Positions 8,630 through 18,197 of a stretch of 64,000 bases of DNA are shown one piece after another; position 1 is the first letter of the stretch; every line of letters starts with the position of its first letter. The notes beneath the pieces are model-generated. The model was not told the DNA's origin and did no database searches. It worked only from the letters and a program-made list of their open reading frames with translations. A program made the position numbers and the translations under genes. This stretch comes from Dermabacter vaginalis (GTDB taxonomy: Bacteria > Actinomycetota > Actinomycetes > Actinomycetales > Dermabacteraceae), in contig NZ_CP012117.1 in the NCBI RefSeq assembly GCF_001678905.1, forward strand, positions 1,488,001 through 1,552,000, written 5' to 3'.

Positions 8630-9509
8630 GGCGCGCCCCCTGCCTGCGGAACATCTCGATCATGTCGTCGACAACGTGGTCGTCGCCGTCGGTGAGAGTG
8701 TGGACGATCCCGAGTGAATCGAGCATCGCCGTGATCTCGGCTTCACGTTTTTCGCGGAAGGCATCGGCTTCTTTTTGTACGGCCGCGACCGTTCGCGTGT
8801 GGCGCAGAATCTCGCGGGGGTAACCCGGGTCAATGATGTCGGCTTCGAGGTCAACGCGACCGAGTGGGTCGGCGTCACGAATGCGCACAACGAGCACGTC
8901 GTGCCGGGTCATGAGGCGGCGAAGCACACCTTCGCACTCGGGGCCCGGGTTCGCCTCATCGGTGATCAGGAGCATGAGGCTTGAGCGGCGCGTGAGACGC
9001 AAGGCGCGCGTGAGCGCCCACTCGACGTTCGCGGGAGCTCCGCCAAGGACCGTGTTCTTTTGGAGGGTGCGCAAAAGAAGTTCAAGGTGGCCACGCGAGG
9101 AGCGCGCAGGCAGCTGCAATTGATCGCCGGGGGTGCCCGCGACTAGGCCCACCAGATCGCCGTTCGCGTGCGCGAGGTAGCACAGGACACCGGCCGCGGT
9201 CACAAGCGCATCGCGTTTCACTGTGCCATCGGCGGCATTCGCTGCCATCGCACCCGAGGTATCGCCAATCACGCACAGGTAGCGCACGCGCTCCTCGTTG
9301 AATTGGCGAATGAGAGGCTCGCCGCTTCGCGCGGTTGCCTTCCAATCAATATCCGAGATCTTGTCACCCGGCTGGTAGTACTTCAGGTCGTCGAAATCCT
9401 CGCCACTGCCCTTGAACAGGGAGCGACCACGACCAGCGATCAGACCACGCACCTTTTTGGTGGTCGTGATCTCTACCTTGGCCTTGACCCTCGTGAGAAG
9501 CGACGCCAA
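8616..9509 (-). CDS. DUF58 domain-containing protein (short, soluble form)
   Basis: 297 aa without a clear membrane segment. The DUF58 signature is near residues 45-62 (DLKYYQPGDKISDIDWK), followed by a VWA-like fold (LCVIGDTSGAM). The gene lies 8 nt after the MoxR stop, the classic MoxR-DUF58 pairing. It differs from the membrane-anchored DUF58 paralogue at 18-1247, so the two loci probably serve separate complexes (inference). Confidence 0.88.
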   Translation of the reverse strand: MASLLTRVKAKVEITTTKKVRGLIAGRGRSLFKGSGEDFDDLKYYQPGDKISDIDWKATARSGEPLIRQFNEERVRYLCVIGDTSGAMAANAADGTVKRDALVTAAGVLCYLAHANGDLVGLVAGTPGDQLQLPARSSRGHLELLLRTLQKNTVLGGAPANVEWALTRALRLTRRSSLMLLITDEANPGPECEGVLRRLMTRHDVLVVRIRDADPLGRVDLEADIIDPGYPREILRHTRTVAAVQKEADAFREKREAEITAMLDSLGIVHTLTDGDDHVVDDMIEMFRRQGARHGRP

Positions 9510-9517
9510 AGCGGCCC

Positions 9518-10585
9518 CTACGGAAGCGGAACCGCGGAGAAAACCGCGTCGATGATCGTCTCGGGCGTAATTCCGCTCGCGAGCGCATCAAAGGTGAGCA
9601 CGAGTCGGTGGCGCAAAACCGAATAGCGCAGCGCGCGCACATCGTCCGGAGTGGCGTAGTCGCGCCCCTCCACGAGCGCGTGCGCCTGCGCGACGCGCAT
9701 GAGGGCGAGCGAGCCACGGGGCGAGGCGCCTACGCGCACCGACTGCGTAAGGTTCTGAATGGGGCGCGGGCCGGAGCCACGCGTCGAAAAGACGAGGTCG
9801 ATGATGTAGCGCTTGACCGCGGCATCCACGTATACGCGATCAACAGCTCGCTGGAGGAACTCAATGTCGTCGAGGCTCACGCTCGGCTGCACACTCTTCG
9901 GCGCGCTGAGCGTGCCCGATGTCGAGCGGTCGAGAATTTCATGCTCTTCCGCGGGCCTCGGATAGGTGAGGATCTCCTTCATGAGGAAGCGGTCCATCTG
10001 CGCCTCGGGCAACACGTAGGTGCCCTCTTCCTCGATCGGGTTCTGGGTCGCGAGCACCATGAACGGGTGCGGAAGGGGATACACCTCGCCGCCGATCGAG
10101 GTCTGGCGCTCCTGCATCGCCTCGAGCATCGCCGACTGGGTTTTCGCACTCGAACGGTTAATCTCGTCAAGGAGCACAATGTTCGCGTGCACGGGGCCGA
10201 GCTGGGTCGTGAACTCGCCCGTACCGTAATTGAAGATCTGGGTACCAATAATGTCGTTCGGCATGAGATCCGGCGTGCATTGAATACGGCGGAACGAGCC
10301 GCCGATCGCACTCGCGAGCGCCTGTGCCGCGGTCGTCTTCGCGAGACCGGGAACGGATTCGAGGAGCACGTGGCCGCCAGCTGCGAGGCTCGTCAAAAGT
10401 GCAAGCCTCAAGCGTTCCTGGCCCACAACGCGCGAGCCGAACACGCGGGCAATGCTCTGGACGATATGCGCCGCCCGCTCGCGCTCGGCTGGCCCGAGTA
10501 CGGGACTTTCTGGCTGGAATGTACGCGTACGCCCTGGCTGCTCGCCCACCGGACGCGGCGCGGGAGCCCCACCATTCACACTCAT
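9518..10585 (-). CDS. MoxR family AAA+ ATPase
   Basis: I chose the ATG at 10585, preceded by AGAGGT; the reading frame is open a further 162 nt but overlaps the divergent glgX start. The 355-aa product has a Walker A-like motif ESVPGLAKTT (about 76-85), Walker B VLLDEINRS (about 140), sensor motif ATQNPIEEEGTY and the C-terminal lid. MoxR ATPases act as chaperones that load or activate VWA-protein complexes. This is the first gene of a minus-strand operon reaching to 1852. Confidence 0.92.
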   Translation of the reverse strand: MSVNGGAPAPRPVGEQPGRTRTFQPESPVLGPAERERAAHIVQSIARVFGSRVVGQERLRLALLTSLAAGGHVLLESVPGLAKTTAAQALASAIGGSFRRIQCTPDLMPNDIIGTQIFNYGTGEFTTQLGPVHANIVLLDEINRSSAKTQSAMLEAMQERQTSIGGEVYPLPHPFMVLATQNPIEEEGTYVLPEAQMDRFLMKEILTYPRPAEEHEILDRSTSGTLSAPKSVQPSVSLDDIEFLQRAVDRVYVDAAVKRYIIDLVFSTRGSGPRPIQNLTQSVRVGASPRGSLALMRVAQAHALVEGRDYATPDDVRALRYSVLRHRLVLTFDALASGITPETIIDAVFSAVPLP

Positions 10586-10719
10586 GTACGTACCTCTTTT
10601 GCCGCTTCCCAATCGATCACTCGTGCGCGAAGGCGCGCACCACGCCTCGACAATACCGAACCGCCCTCCAACGCACGTCATAAACACGGCAAACAGCGGA
10701 AGTCTGGAACAATGTTGCC

Positions 10720-12921
10720 GTGACCGTTCCTCCTCCCCCCACGACACCCGGCCTCACCGTGAACGCGGCAGGCGTCGGAACCTACTCGATCCCCGCCCCG
10801 CGCGCCGAGCGAATTGACCTATGCATATTCGAGGGAGGGGATGAGCGCCGCATCCCGCTCCCCCACGTTGATGCGGGAGTGCACTGGGGTGCTGTTGAGG
10901 GGCTCACCGAAGGCACGCACTACGGTCTGCGCGCCCACGGCCCCTGGGCTCCCGAGCAGGGCCTCGTGTTCAATCCGAACAAACTCCTCATCGACCCCTA
11001 CGCCCACGGTATCGACCACGCCTCCTCTCTTCTCGAATCGATGTTCGCGCATACGGTCGACTCGGGGCTGCGTCCCGTCGAACCCCTCCAACTCGACCCG
11101 CACGACAATGCTGCCTCAGCGATCCACTCCGTCGTCACACGCGTGAGCCCCGAACGCTTCGACCCTTCACTGCGCCCCCGCACCTCGCTTCGCGACACCG
11201 TCATCTATGAAGCGCACGTGCGCGGTTTCTCAAAACTCAATCCCCACCTCCCGCCCGAGCTGCGCGGTACTTACGCCGGGCTCGCCCACGAGGCGTCGAC
11301 CACCTACTTACGCGATCTCGGTATCACCGCCCTCGAACTTCTCCCGATCCACGCGGCTCTCGACGAAGTTCACCTCACGCGCCTCGGCCTCACAAACTAT
11401 TGGGGATACAACACCCTCAGCTTCTTCGCGCCAAACCCGCGGTACGCGACCAAAGCGGCACGCGAGATGGGCCCCGGCGCCGTGCTCGCCGAAGTGCAAG
11501 ACATGGTGAACGCCCTTCATGCCGCTGGGATCGAAGTGATCCTCGACGTTGTCTACAACCACACGGCCGAAGGCGCTAAGGATGGCCCCGCCGTTTCCTT
11601 CCGCGGGCTCGATGCGCGCGAATACTACTGGCAGGATTCAGGTCACCTCGCCGATTTCACGGGCACGGGCAACACGTTCGACGCACGCAGCCCCTACGTC
11701 GTCGACCTCGTCATGCGCTCGCTGAGGTTCTGGGCCAACACCGTGGGAGTCGACGGCTTCCGCTTTGACCTCGCGACGACCCTCGCCCGCACTGACCACG
11801 GCTTCGACCCGCGGCACCCGCTGCTCACCGCGATGCGTACCGACCCCGCGCTCGCGGGCATCAAGCTGATCGCGGAGCCGTGGGATGTGGGCAGCTTCGG
11901 CTGGCAAACGGGGAACTTCCCCGCAGGCATGAGCGAGTGGAACGATTCGTTCCGGGACGACATACGCGGATTTTGGCTCTCGAGCAATCGGGAGCTGAGC
12001 GAGCACGGGGCTCCGCAGCACCCGTATATTCGCGACCTCGCCACGCGGTTCGCGGGCTCCGCGGATGTGTTCCGCCGGGCTGATCCGCACGACCTTCCCC
12101 GAGGCCGCTCGATGCGCTCGCCACTTGCGTCCATCAACTTCGTGACCGCGCACGACGGTTTTACACTCGCCGATCTCACGACCTACAACGACAAACACAA
12201 TGTCGACAACGGTGAGGACGGCCGGGATGGCACCGATAACAATCGCTCGTTCCACCACGGCACCGAAGGCCCCGATACCGCGCTGGACGCAGTGCGAGAT
12301 CGAAGCGCACGCAACCTTCTCGCAACGCTCCTCACAAGCGCGGGAGTCCCCATGCTGACCGCCGGCGACGAACGCCTACGCACGCAAGCGGGCAACAACA
12401 ACGCCTACTGCCACGACAGCGCTCTCACGTGGCTTTCGTGGGAGTCAAACGAGCGAGTGGAGCGCCACCTCACCTTCACAAAACAGGCCATCGCTGTGCG
12501 CCACTTGCTCAGCTCTCTTCGCCCCTCGACCTTCTTCGACGAAGCGAGCCTCAAGGATCGCGACTCGGGAGGTATCACGTGGCTCAAGGGCGATGCCTCC
12601 CCCATGGGCCACGCCGACTGGTTCAATCCCGAGCGCCGCCATTTGAGCATTGCCATTCCTCACCGCGACGGTCTCACCGTGGTGGTCATGAGCAACGAGC
12701 AGGGCCCACGAGAGGTGCAACTGCCCGCGAGCGCCTGGGGCGCGGGCCCGCTTCGAATCGCCCTCGACTCCTCGCTCGGCGGTGCACGCCTCGACGTCGA
12801 ACACGAGCGTCTCCACCTCGATGGGCCCACGCTCGTCGTGGTCCAGTCCAACGGTTGGCGCTCGTCCACATCGCAGGCGGAATGTGCCGACAATCTCCCA
12901 GCGCATCCCGATAAACTTTGA
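10720..12921 (+). CDS. glgX: Glycogen debranching enzyme GlgX (isoamylase-type, GH13)
   Basis: GTG start at 10720. The 733-aa protein has an N-terminal CBM48 domain (about 10-110) and a GH13 catalytic barrel. The nucleophile is D350 (VDGFRFDLA), the acid/base E386 (LIAEPWDVG) and the third acid lies in TAHDGFTLADL. GlgX hydrolyses alpha-1,6 branches of limit-dextrin chains. It begins a + strand run glgX-glgE-glgB, 37 nt ahead of glgE, so debranching, elongation and branching of alpha-glucan are probably co-expressed. TreX-type specificity cannot be excluded from sequence. Confidence 0.9.
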   Translation: MTVPPPPTTPGLTVNAAGVGTYSIPAPRAERIDLCIFEGGDERRIPLPHVDAGVHWGAVEGLTEGTHYGLRAHGPWAPEQGLVFNPNKLLIDPYAHGIDHASSLLESMFAHTVDSGLRPVEPLQLDPHDNAASAIHSVVTRVSPERFDPSLRPRTSLRDTVIYEAHVRGFSKLNPHLPPELRGTYAGLAHEASTTYLRDLGITALELLPIHAALDEVHLTRLGLTNYWGYNTLSFFAPNPRYATKAAREMGPGAVLAEVQDMVNALHAAGIEVILDVVYNHTAEGAKDGPAVSFRGLDAREYYWQDSGHLADFTGTGNTFDARSPYVVDLVMRSLRFWANTVGVDGFRFDLATTLARTDHGFDPRHPLLTAMRTDPALAGIKLIAEPWDVGSFGWQTGNFPAGMSEWNDSFRDDIRGFWLSSNRELSEHGAPQHPYIRDLATRFAGSADVFRRADPHDLPRGRSMRSPLASINFVTAHDGFTLADLTTYNDKHNVDNGEDGRDGTDNNRSFHHGTEGPDTALDAVRDRSARNLLATLLTSAGVPMLTAGDERLRTQAGNNNAYCHDSALTWLSWESNERVERHLTFTKQAIAVRHLLSSLRPSTFFDEASLKDRDSGGITWLKGDASPMGHADWFNPERRHLSIAIPHRDGLTVVVMSNEQGPREVQLPASAWGAGPLRIALDSSLGGARLDVEHERLHLDGPTLVVVQSNGWRSSTSQAECADNLPAHPDKL

Positions 12922-12958
12922 GGCGCAGATCACGACCGGGCCGAGTTTGGGAGGCACA

Positions 12959-14977
12959 ATGGCCACGAGGGCGAAAGCAGCGATGACCACCGGAATCGGG
13001 CGCATCCCGATCACGTCCGTTTCACCGAATGTCGACGGCGGTCGCTTCCCCGTCAAAGCGGTCGTGGGTGAGCGCGTTCGGGTGCACGCCACGAGCTTTC
13101 GCGAAGGCCACGATCAGATGGGCATGCAGCTTCTCGTGACCGACCCCGAGGGCGAGACACTGCGTTCCCCCATGGTGTGCACGAACCCCGGTCTCGACCA
13201 CTGGGAAGGCAGCTTCCGCCCCGACCGCGAAGGGGAATGGTCCTACCGCGTGGAGTCGTTTGACGCCCCGTATCTCACGTGGGCCCATAACGCCGAGGTC
13301 AAAATCGCCGCGGGCATCGATGAGGAACTCATGTGCGCCGAAGGCGTGATCGTGCTGCGCGCCGCGCTTGCCGAGATCGCCAAGAAGAAAAGGCCGAAAG
13401 CCCATAAGGCGCGCCTCGAAGCGGCGATTGATGCCCTCACCAACACGAGCTTGCATCCGTCGGCCCGCATCGCCCCCGCGATCGCCGCCGATATGTACGA
13501 GGCGATGACCGAGTACCCCCTGCGTCGCTGGCCCACGCGCTCCACAAAAATCGCGGTGCGCGTTGAGCGCGAACGCGCACTCTACGGCTCGTGGTACGAG
13601 TTCTTCCCGCGGTCCGAAGGCGCGCGCTTTGACCCCGAGCGGGGTGGCTGGGTCTCCGGCACCTTCGAAAGCTCTCTCCCGCAACTCGAGCGCATCAAAC
13701 GCATGGGCTTTGACGTTGCCTACCTCACCCCAATCCATCCGATCGGCACGACCCACCGCAAGGGTCGCAATAACACGCTCGAGGCACTCGAGGGAGATCC
13801 GGGCTCGCCTTACGCGATCGGCTCTTCCGACGGCGGCCACGAAGCCATCCATCCCGACCTCGGCACAATTGAGGATTTCGACCGCTTTGTTGCGCACGCG
13901 AAGAGTCTCGGGCTGGAGGTGGCCCTCGATATCGCGCTCCAGTGCTCACCCGATCACCCGTGGGTGAAAGAGCATCCCGAGTGGTTCGTTGTGCGTGCGG
14001 ACGGATCGATTGCGTACGCGGAGAATCCCCCGAAGAAGTACCAGGATATTTACCCGCTCAGTTTCGACACCGACTACCGGGGGCTCTACAACGCCATCCG
14101 CGATGTGCTGGAGTACTGGATCTCTCACGGCGTGACCCTCTTCCGCGTGGATAACCCGCACACCAAGCCCGTGCGTTTTTGGGAGGAGCTTCTCGCGGAG
14201 TTCCGCGAAACCCACCCCGAAGTGCTCTTCCTCGCCGAGGCGTTCACGAAGCCGGCAATGATGCACACGCTCGCGAAGGTTGGCTACCACCAGTCGTACA
14301 CGTACTTTGCGTGGCGCCACAGCCCCGAGGAGCTGCGCGAGTACATGGAGGAGCTCAAGGCCTCCGCGCACTACATGCGCCCCAGCTTCTGGCCCACGAC
14401 TCACGACATCTTGACGCCGTTTATGTCGAATGGCGGCTGGAACGCGTTCCGCCTCCGCGCGATCCTCGCGGCCACCCTCTCGCCCACGTGGGGCATCTAT
14501 TCCGGCTTCGAGCTCGTGGAGAGCGCGCCGCGGCCGGGGGCGCAGGAGAACATCGACAACGAGAAGTACGAATACAAGCCTCGCGACTACGAGGGCGCAT
14601 TGAACTCGGGTCGTTCGCTCGAGCCGCTCCTCACTCGCCTCAACGAGGTTCGCCGGGCCCACCCTGCGCTTCAGACTCTTACGACGACCCGCTTCCACGG
14701 CTCCGACGACGACCGCGTGCTCGTGTTCTCGAAGCACGTCGAAGGCCGAGACACCGAGAACGGTCTGGATGACACGATCATCGTCGTCTCGATGACCGAG
14801 GCGCAGGGCGGCACGTCGACGTGGGTGCACATCGACACCGAGGCGCTCAACATCCACTCCGACTACATGGTCGAAGATCTCCTCACGGGCGAGCAATTCC
14901 TGTGGGATCGCGACAACTACGTCGAGCTGAGCGCCGACTACCGCCCCGCCCATATCCTCCGCGTTATTCGCTACTGA
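12959..14977 (+). CDS. glgE: Alpha-1,4-glucan:maltose-1-phosphate maltosyltransferase GlgE
   Basis: The ATG at 12959 has GGGAGG nearby and lies 37 nt after glgX; the upstream extension of the frame overlaps glgX and is discarded. The 672-aa GH13_3 enzyme transfers maltosyl units from maltose-1-phosphate to alpha-1,4-glucan. The nucleophile D398 (FRVDNPHTKP) and acid/base E427 (LAEAFTKP) are each four residues beyond D394/E423 of the Streptomyces enzyme. Substrate would come from trehalose via TreS and Pep2, which are not in the window; trehalose itself can be made by the OtsAB fusion at 39406. Confidence 0.96.
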   Translation: MATRAKAAMTTGIGRIPITSVSPNVDGGRFPVKAVVGERVRVHATSFREGHDQMGMQLLVTDPEGETLRSPMVCTNPGLDHWEGSFRPDREGEWSYRVESFDAPYLTWAHNAEVKIAAGIDEELMCAEGVIVLRAALAEIAKKKRPKAHKARLEAAIDALTNTSLHPSARIAPAIAADMYEAMTEYPLRRWPTRSTKIAVRVERERALYGSWYEFFPRSEGARFDPERGGWVSGTFESSLPQLERIKRMGFDVAYLTPIHPIGTTHRKGRNNTLEALEGDPGSPYAIGSSDGGHEAIHPDLGTIEDFDRFVAHAKSLGLEVALDIALQCSPDHPWVKEHPEWFVVRADGSIAYAENPPKKYQDIYPLSFDTDYRGLYNAIRDVLEYWISHGVTLFRVDNPHTKPVRFWEELLAEFRETHPEVLFLAEAFTKPAMMHTLAKVGYHQSYTYFAWRHSPEELREYMEELKASAHYMRPSFWPTTHDILTPFMSNGGWNAFRLRAILAATLSPTWGIYSGFELVESAPRPGAQENIDNEKYEYKPRDYEGALNSGRSLEPLLTRLNEVRRAHPALQTLTTTRFHGSDDDRVLVFSKHVEGRDTENGLDDTIIVVSMTEAQGGTSTWVHIDTEALNIHSDYMVEDLLTGEQFLWDRDNYVELSADYRPAHILRVIRY

Positions 14978-15001
14978 GCGCCGTCACCAAAGGAGATAGA
15001 C

Positions 15002-17206
15002 ATGAGCGCAACGACTCCCCTCCTCCCCGCGAGCGAGCACGAACTCGGCTCGGTCGCGACCGGCTCGTATTATTCGCCGCACTCGATCCTCGGCCTTCAC
15101 GAGTACGAGGGCGGGTACACGATCCGCACTCTCAAGCCGTTCGCCGACAAGGTCGAAGCCCTCGTGCGGCTCGAGAATGGTGAGCGGCTCGAGATTGAGC
15201 TCGCCCACGAGTACAACGGCATCTTTAGCGGCGCCTTCGAGGCCCCCGATTCACCAATCGTGCTGCACCGCTTGCGCGTGACGTGGCCGGGCGGCGGCAC
15301 GGAAATCGTGGACGATCCCTACCGTTTCCTCCCCACCATCAGCGACTTCGATCTGCATCTCATTCGGGAGGGCCGCCACGAAGAGCTGTGGCGCGCGCTC
15401 GGCGCACACGTGCGTACTCTCGACGGTATCCAGGGCACGAGCTTTACCGTGTGGGCCCCGAATGCCGCCGCCGTCCAGGTGATCGGCGACTTTAACGGTT
15501 GGAATGGCCGCCGCACCTCGATGCGTTCGCTCGGCGATTCGGGCGTGTGGGAGATCTTCTTGCCTGGCGTGCGCGCGGGCGCGGTCTACAAGTTCCGCAT
15601 CCTCGGCGCCGACAAGGTGTGGCGCGAGAAGGCCGACCCGATGGCGCGGCTCGCCGAGGTCCCGCCCGCAACGGGCAGCGTCGTGGTCGACTCGGATTTC
15701 GAATGGAGCGATGATGCGTTCCTCGCCGAACGTGCCGCGAAAAACCCACTCGAATCGCAAATGTCGATCTACGAGGTGCACCTCGCCTCGTGGCGCCCCT
15801 ACACCTCGTACCGCGATGTTGCCGAGCCTCTCGTGGAGTACGTCAAGGGCATGGGATACACGCACGTCGAGTTCCTTCCGCTTGCCGAGCACCCCTTCGG
15901 CGGCTCGTGGGGCTATCAGGTCACGGGCTACTATGCGCCGACCTCGCGTCTTGGCCACCCCGATGACCTGCGCTATCTCATCAACGCGCTCCACGAGGCC
16001 GGGATCGGCGTCATCATGGACTGGGTTCCCGCGCACTTTCCGAAGGATGAATGGGCGCTCGCCCGCTTCGACGGCACCGCGCTCTATGAACACGCCGATC
16101 CGCGCAAGGGTGAACACCCTGATTGGGGCACCTACATCTTTGATCTCGGCCGCACCGAGGTGCGTAACTTCCTCGTCGCGAACGCGTGCTACTGGCTCGA
16201 GGAATTTCACGTTGATGGCCTCCGCGTCGATGCCGTGGCGTCGATGCTCTACCTCGACTACTCACGCAACGAAGGCGAATGGATCCCGAACGAATACGGC
16301 GGGCGCGAGAACCTTGAGGCGATCGACTTCCTCAAGGAGGTCAACGCGACCGCGTACAAGCGTGCTCCCGGCATCACGATGATTGCCGAGGAGTCCACGT
16401 CGTTCCCGGGCGTCACGAAGCCCACTGACCAGGGTGGTCTCGGTTTCGGCTTCAAGTGGAACATGGGCTTTATGCACGACACGCTCGAGTACCTCGGCCA
16501 GGATCCGATCTACCGCCAGTACCGCCACCACGAGCTCACATTCGCGATGGTCTACCAGTATTCGGAGAACTTCATTCTGCCGATCTCCCACGACGAGGTC
16601 GTGCACGGCAAAGCCCCGCTCTTGCGGAAGGCCCCCGGCGATGATTGGCAGCAGGCCGCGAATCTGCGCGCCTACTTGAGCCTCATGTGGGCGCACCCTG
16701 GCAAGCAGCTTCTCTTCATGGGCTGCGACTTCGCGCAAGGTACGGAGTGGAACGAAAACCAGGCCCTCCCGTTCTGGCTGCTTGATTTCCCGCTTCACCA
16801 GGGCGTGAATGATTACGTGCGCGACCTCAATCGCGTGCAGCGCACCTACCCGGCACTCTTTGAGCTCGATCAGGAGGGCGCGGGATTCCGCTGGCTCGAT
16901 GCCGATGCCGCGGGCCACAACCTCGTGGCATTCGCGCGCTACGACCGCGAAGGAAATCCCGTTGTCGCGATCATCAACTTCTCCCCCGAGCCCTGGCGCG
17001 CCTTCCGCATTGGGCTTCCCGAGGGCGGAGCGTGGGCCGAGATTCTCAATTCTGACGCCGTGAGCTACGGCGGCAGCGGCGTGGGCAATCTTGGCCGCGT
17101 CCAGGCGGAGCCGGTCCCGTACGGCGGCCTCGACTACTCGGTACGCGTGAGCGTTCCGCCGCTCGGCGCCGTGTTCTTCACCCCCGAGAGCAACGTGCGC
17201 CAATAA
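15002..17206 (+). CDS. glgB: 1,4-alpha-glucan branching enzyme GlgB
   Basis: ATG at 15002 with AAGGAGAT upstream, 24 nt after glgE. The 734-aa protein has the two N-terminal beta domains of long GlgBs (second one near 140-235, TSFTVWAPNAAAVQVIGDFN), then the GH13_9 barrel with nucleophile D410 (GLRVDAVASM), acid/base E463 (MIAEEST) and LPISHDEVVHGK. It makes alpha-1,6 branches in the glucan built by GlgE. A strong intrinsic terminator follows at 17221. Confidence 0.97.
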   Translation: MSATTPLLPASEHELGSVATGSYYSPHSILGLHEYEGGYTIRTLKPFADKVEALVRLENGERLEIELAHEYNGIFSGAFEAPDSPIVLHRLRVTWPGGGTEIVDDPYRFLPTISDFDLHLIREGRHEELWRALGAHVRTLDGIQGTSFTVWAPNAAAVQVIGDFNGWNGRRTSMRSLGDSGVWEIFLPGVRAGAVYKFRILGADKVWREKADPMARLAEVPPATGSVVVDSDFEWSDDAFLAERAAKNPLESQMSIYEVHLASWRPYTSYRDVAEPLVEYVKGMGYTHVEFLPLAEHPFGGSWGYQVTGYYAPTSRLGHPDDLRYLINALHEAGIGVIMDWVPAHFPKDEWALARFDGTALYEHADPRKGEHPDWGTYIFDLGRTEVRNFLVANACYWLEEFHVDGLRVDAVASMLYLDYSRNEGEWIPNEYGGRENLEAIDFLKEVNATAYKRAPGITMIAEESTSFPGVTKPTDQGGLGFGFKWNMGFMHDTLEYLGQDPIYRQYRHHELTFAMVYQYSENFILPISHDEVVHGKAPLLRKAPGDDWQQAANLRAYLSLMWAHPGKQLLFMGCDFAQGTEWNENQALPFWLLDFPLHQGVNDYVRDLNRVQRTYPALFELDQEGAGFRWLDADAAGHNLVAFARYDREGNPVVAIINFSPEPWRAFRIGLPEGGAWAEILNSDAVSYGGSGVGNLGRVQAEPVPYGGLDYSVRVSVPPLGAVFFTPESNVRQ

Positions 17207-17220
17207 CCATGCGAGCGTAG

Positions 17221-17264
17221 AAAAGAGGCTTGCAATCCCCGAAGGGTCGCAAGCCTCTTTTTCT
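17221..17264. terminator. Bidirectional intrinsic terminator between glgB and the cnoX-like gene
   Basis: A perfect 13-bp inverted repeat (AAAAGAGGCTTGC at 17221-17233 with GCAAGCCTCTTTT at 17249-17261) encloses a 15-nt loop. It ends in a T run on the + strand and has an A run at its start, so it can serve both converging genes. Confidence 0.92.
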
Positions 17265-17292
17265 CTGTGTTCTGTGCCTTCGCTCGGGGCTT

Positions 17293-18165
17293 CTAGAACA
17301 TGAGGCGGCTGAGTTTCTTTCGTGCCTGGAGCACGCGGTCGTCCTCGGCTCCTACAACATCGAAGAGTTCGAGCAAGCGCGCGCGGATGCGATCCCGTTC
17401 GGCGGGGGTATCGCGGAAAGAGGTGAGAAGGCGCGCGAAGGCATCGTCCACGTGCCCACCGAGAAGGTCGAGGTCGGCGGCCATGAGCTGCGCGTCGGTG
17501 TCCTTCGGGTTCGCGGCGGCGGCCTCACGGCCTGCCTGCAACTCAACGTCCTGAGTCCGTCGCATGAGTGCGATCACCGCGAGCCCCTTCTTGGCCTCAC
17601 TTTCGCCGGGATGCTCCTCGAGATAGGCGGTGAACGACGCCTCAGCACCGTCCATGTCGCCGCTTTCCATCGCCGAGTAGGCCTTCTCAAGTGCCTCGGG
17701 AAGCGCCGGCTGCTCGGCCTCCTCTCGCGGGGCTTCGGTGTGCATGCCTTCTTTCGCGGCGAGGGCGGCAAGCTCGTCCATCACGGGGGCAAGCTGTTCC
17801 TTCGTCACCACGCCTTCGAAAAGCGGCTGCACCTGCCCTTTCATGAGCAGCACTGCCGTGGGGAGGGACTGAACGCGAAGCGCCGCCGCAACACGCGGCT
17901 GCTGATCGGCATCGAGGATCGCGAGGCGAATCGTCCCGGCATGTTTCGCGATGACCGAACGGAGTTCGTCGGTAAAGGCCGCACCGCCGTTCACTCGCGC
18001 ACTCGTCACGAAAAGGATCGTGAGGTGCTGCGCAGAATCCTTGATGAGGCTCTCGAGGTTCGCCTCGCTCACCGCTACTTCGCCCTCGAGCGGATCAGAC
18101 GTGCCGCCGGTCTGGTTTTCTTTCTTGAGCGTGTTGAAGTCCATCACGCCATATGAGCTCGTCAT
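17293..18165 (-). CDS. Thioredoxin-fold/TPR co-chaperone, CnoX (YbbN)-like
   Basis: 290 aa. Residues about 25-130 have a thioredoxin-like fold (ILFVTSARVNGG, RLAILDADQQPRVAAALRVQSLPTA with the cis-Pro turn). The CxxC active site is replaced by TSARVN, so it cannot act as a redox thioredoxin. Residues about 165-285 are TPR-like helices. This architecture matches YbbN/CnoX, a holdase that cooperates with chaperonins. Its position close to glgB and nucS matches the mycobacterial Rv1324 neighbourhood. ATG at 18165 has AAGGAG upstream. Confidence 0.8.
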   Translation of the reverse strand: MTSSYGVMDFNTLKKENQTGGTSDPLEGEVAVSEANLESLIKDSAQHLTILFVTSARVNGGAAFTDELRSVIAKHAGTIRLAILDADQQPRVAAALRVQSLPTAVLLMKGQVQPLFEGVVTKEQLAPVMDELAALAAKEGMHTEAPREEAEQPALPEALEKAYSAMESGDMDGAEASFTAYLEEHPGESEAKKGLAVIALMRRTQDVELQAGREAAAANPKDTDAQLMAADLDLLGGHVDDAFARLLTSFRDTPAERDRIRARLLELFDVVGAEDDRVLQARKKLSRLMF

Positions 18166-18197
18166 CGTTTCTCCTTCGTCGTTCGCCTGGTTCTCGA

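Noticed and set aside
10586-10747. 54-residue N-terminal extension of MoxR
   Set aside because: It would overlap the divergent glgX start, and the ATG at 10585 has its own ribosome site.
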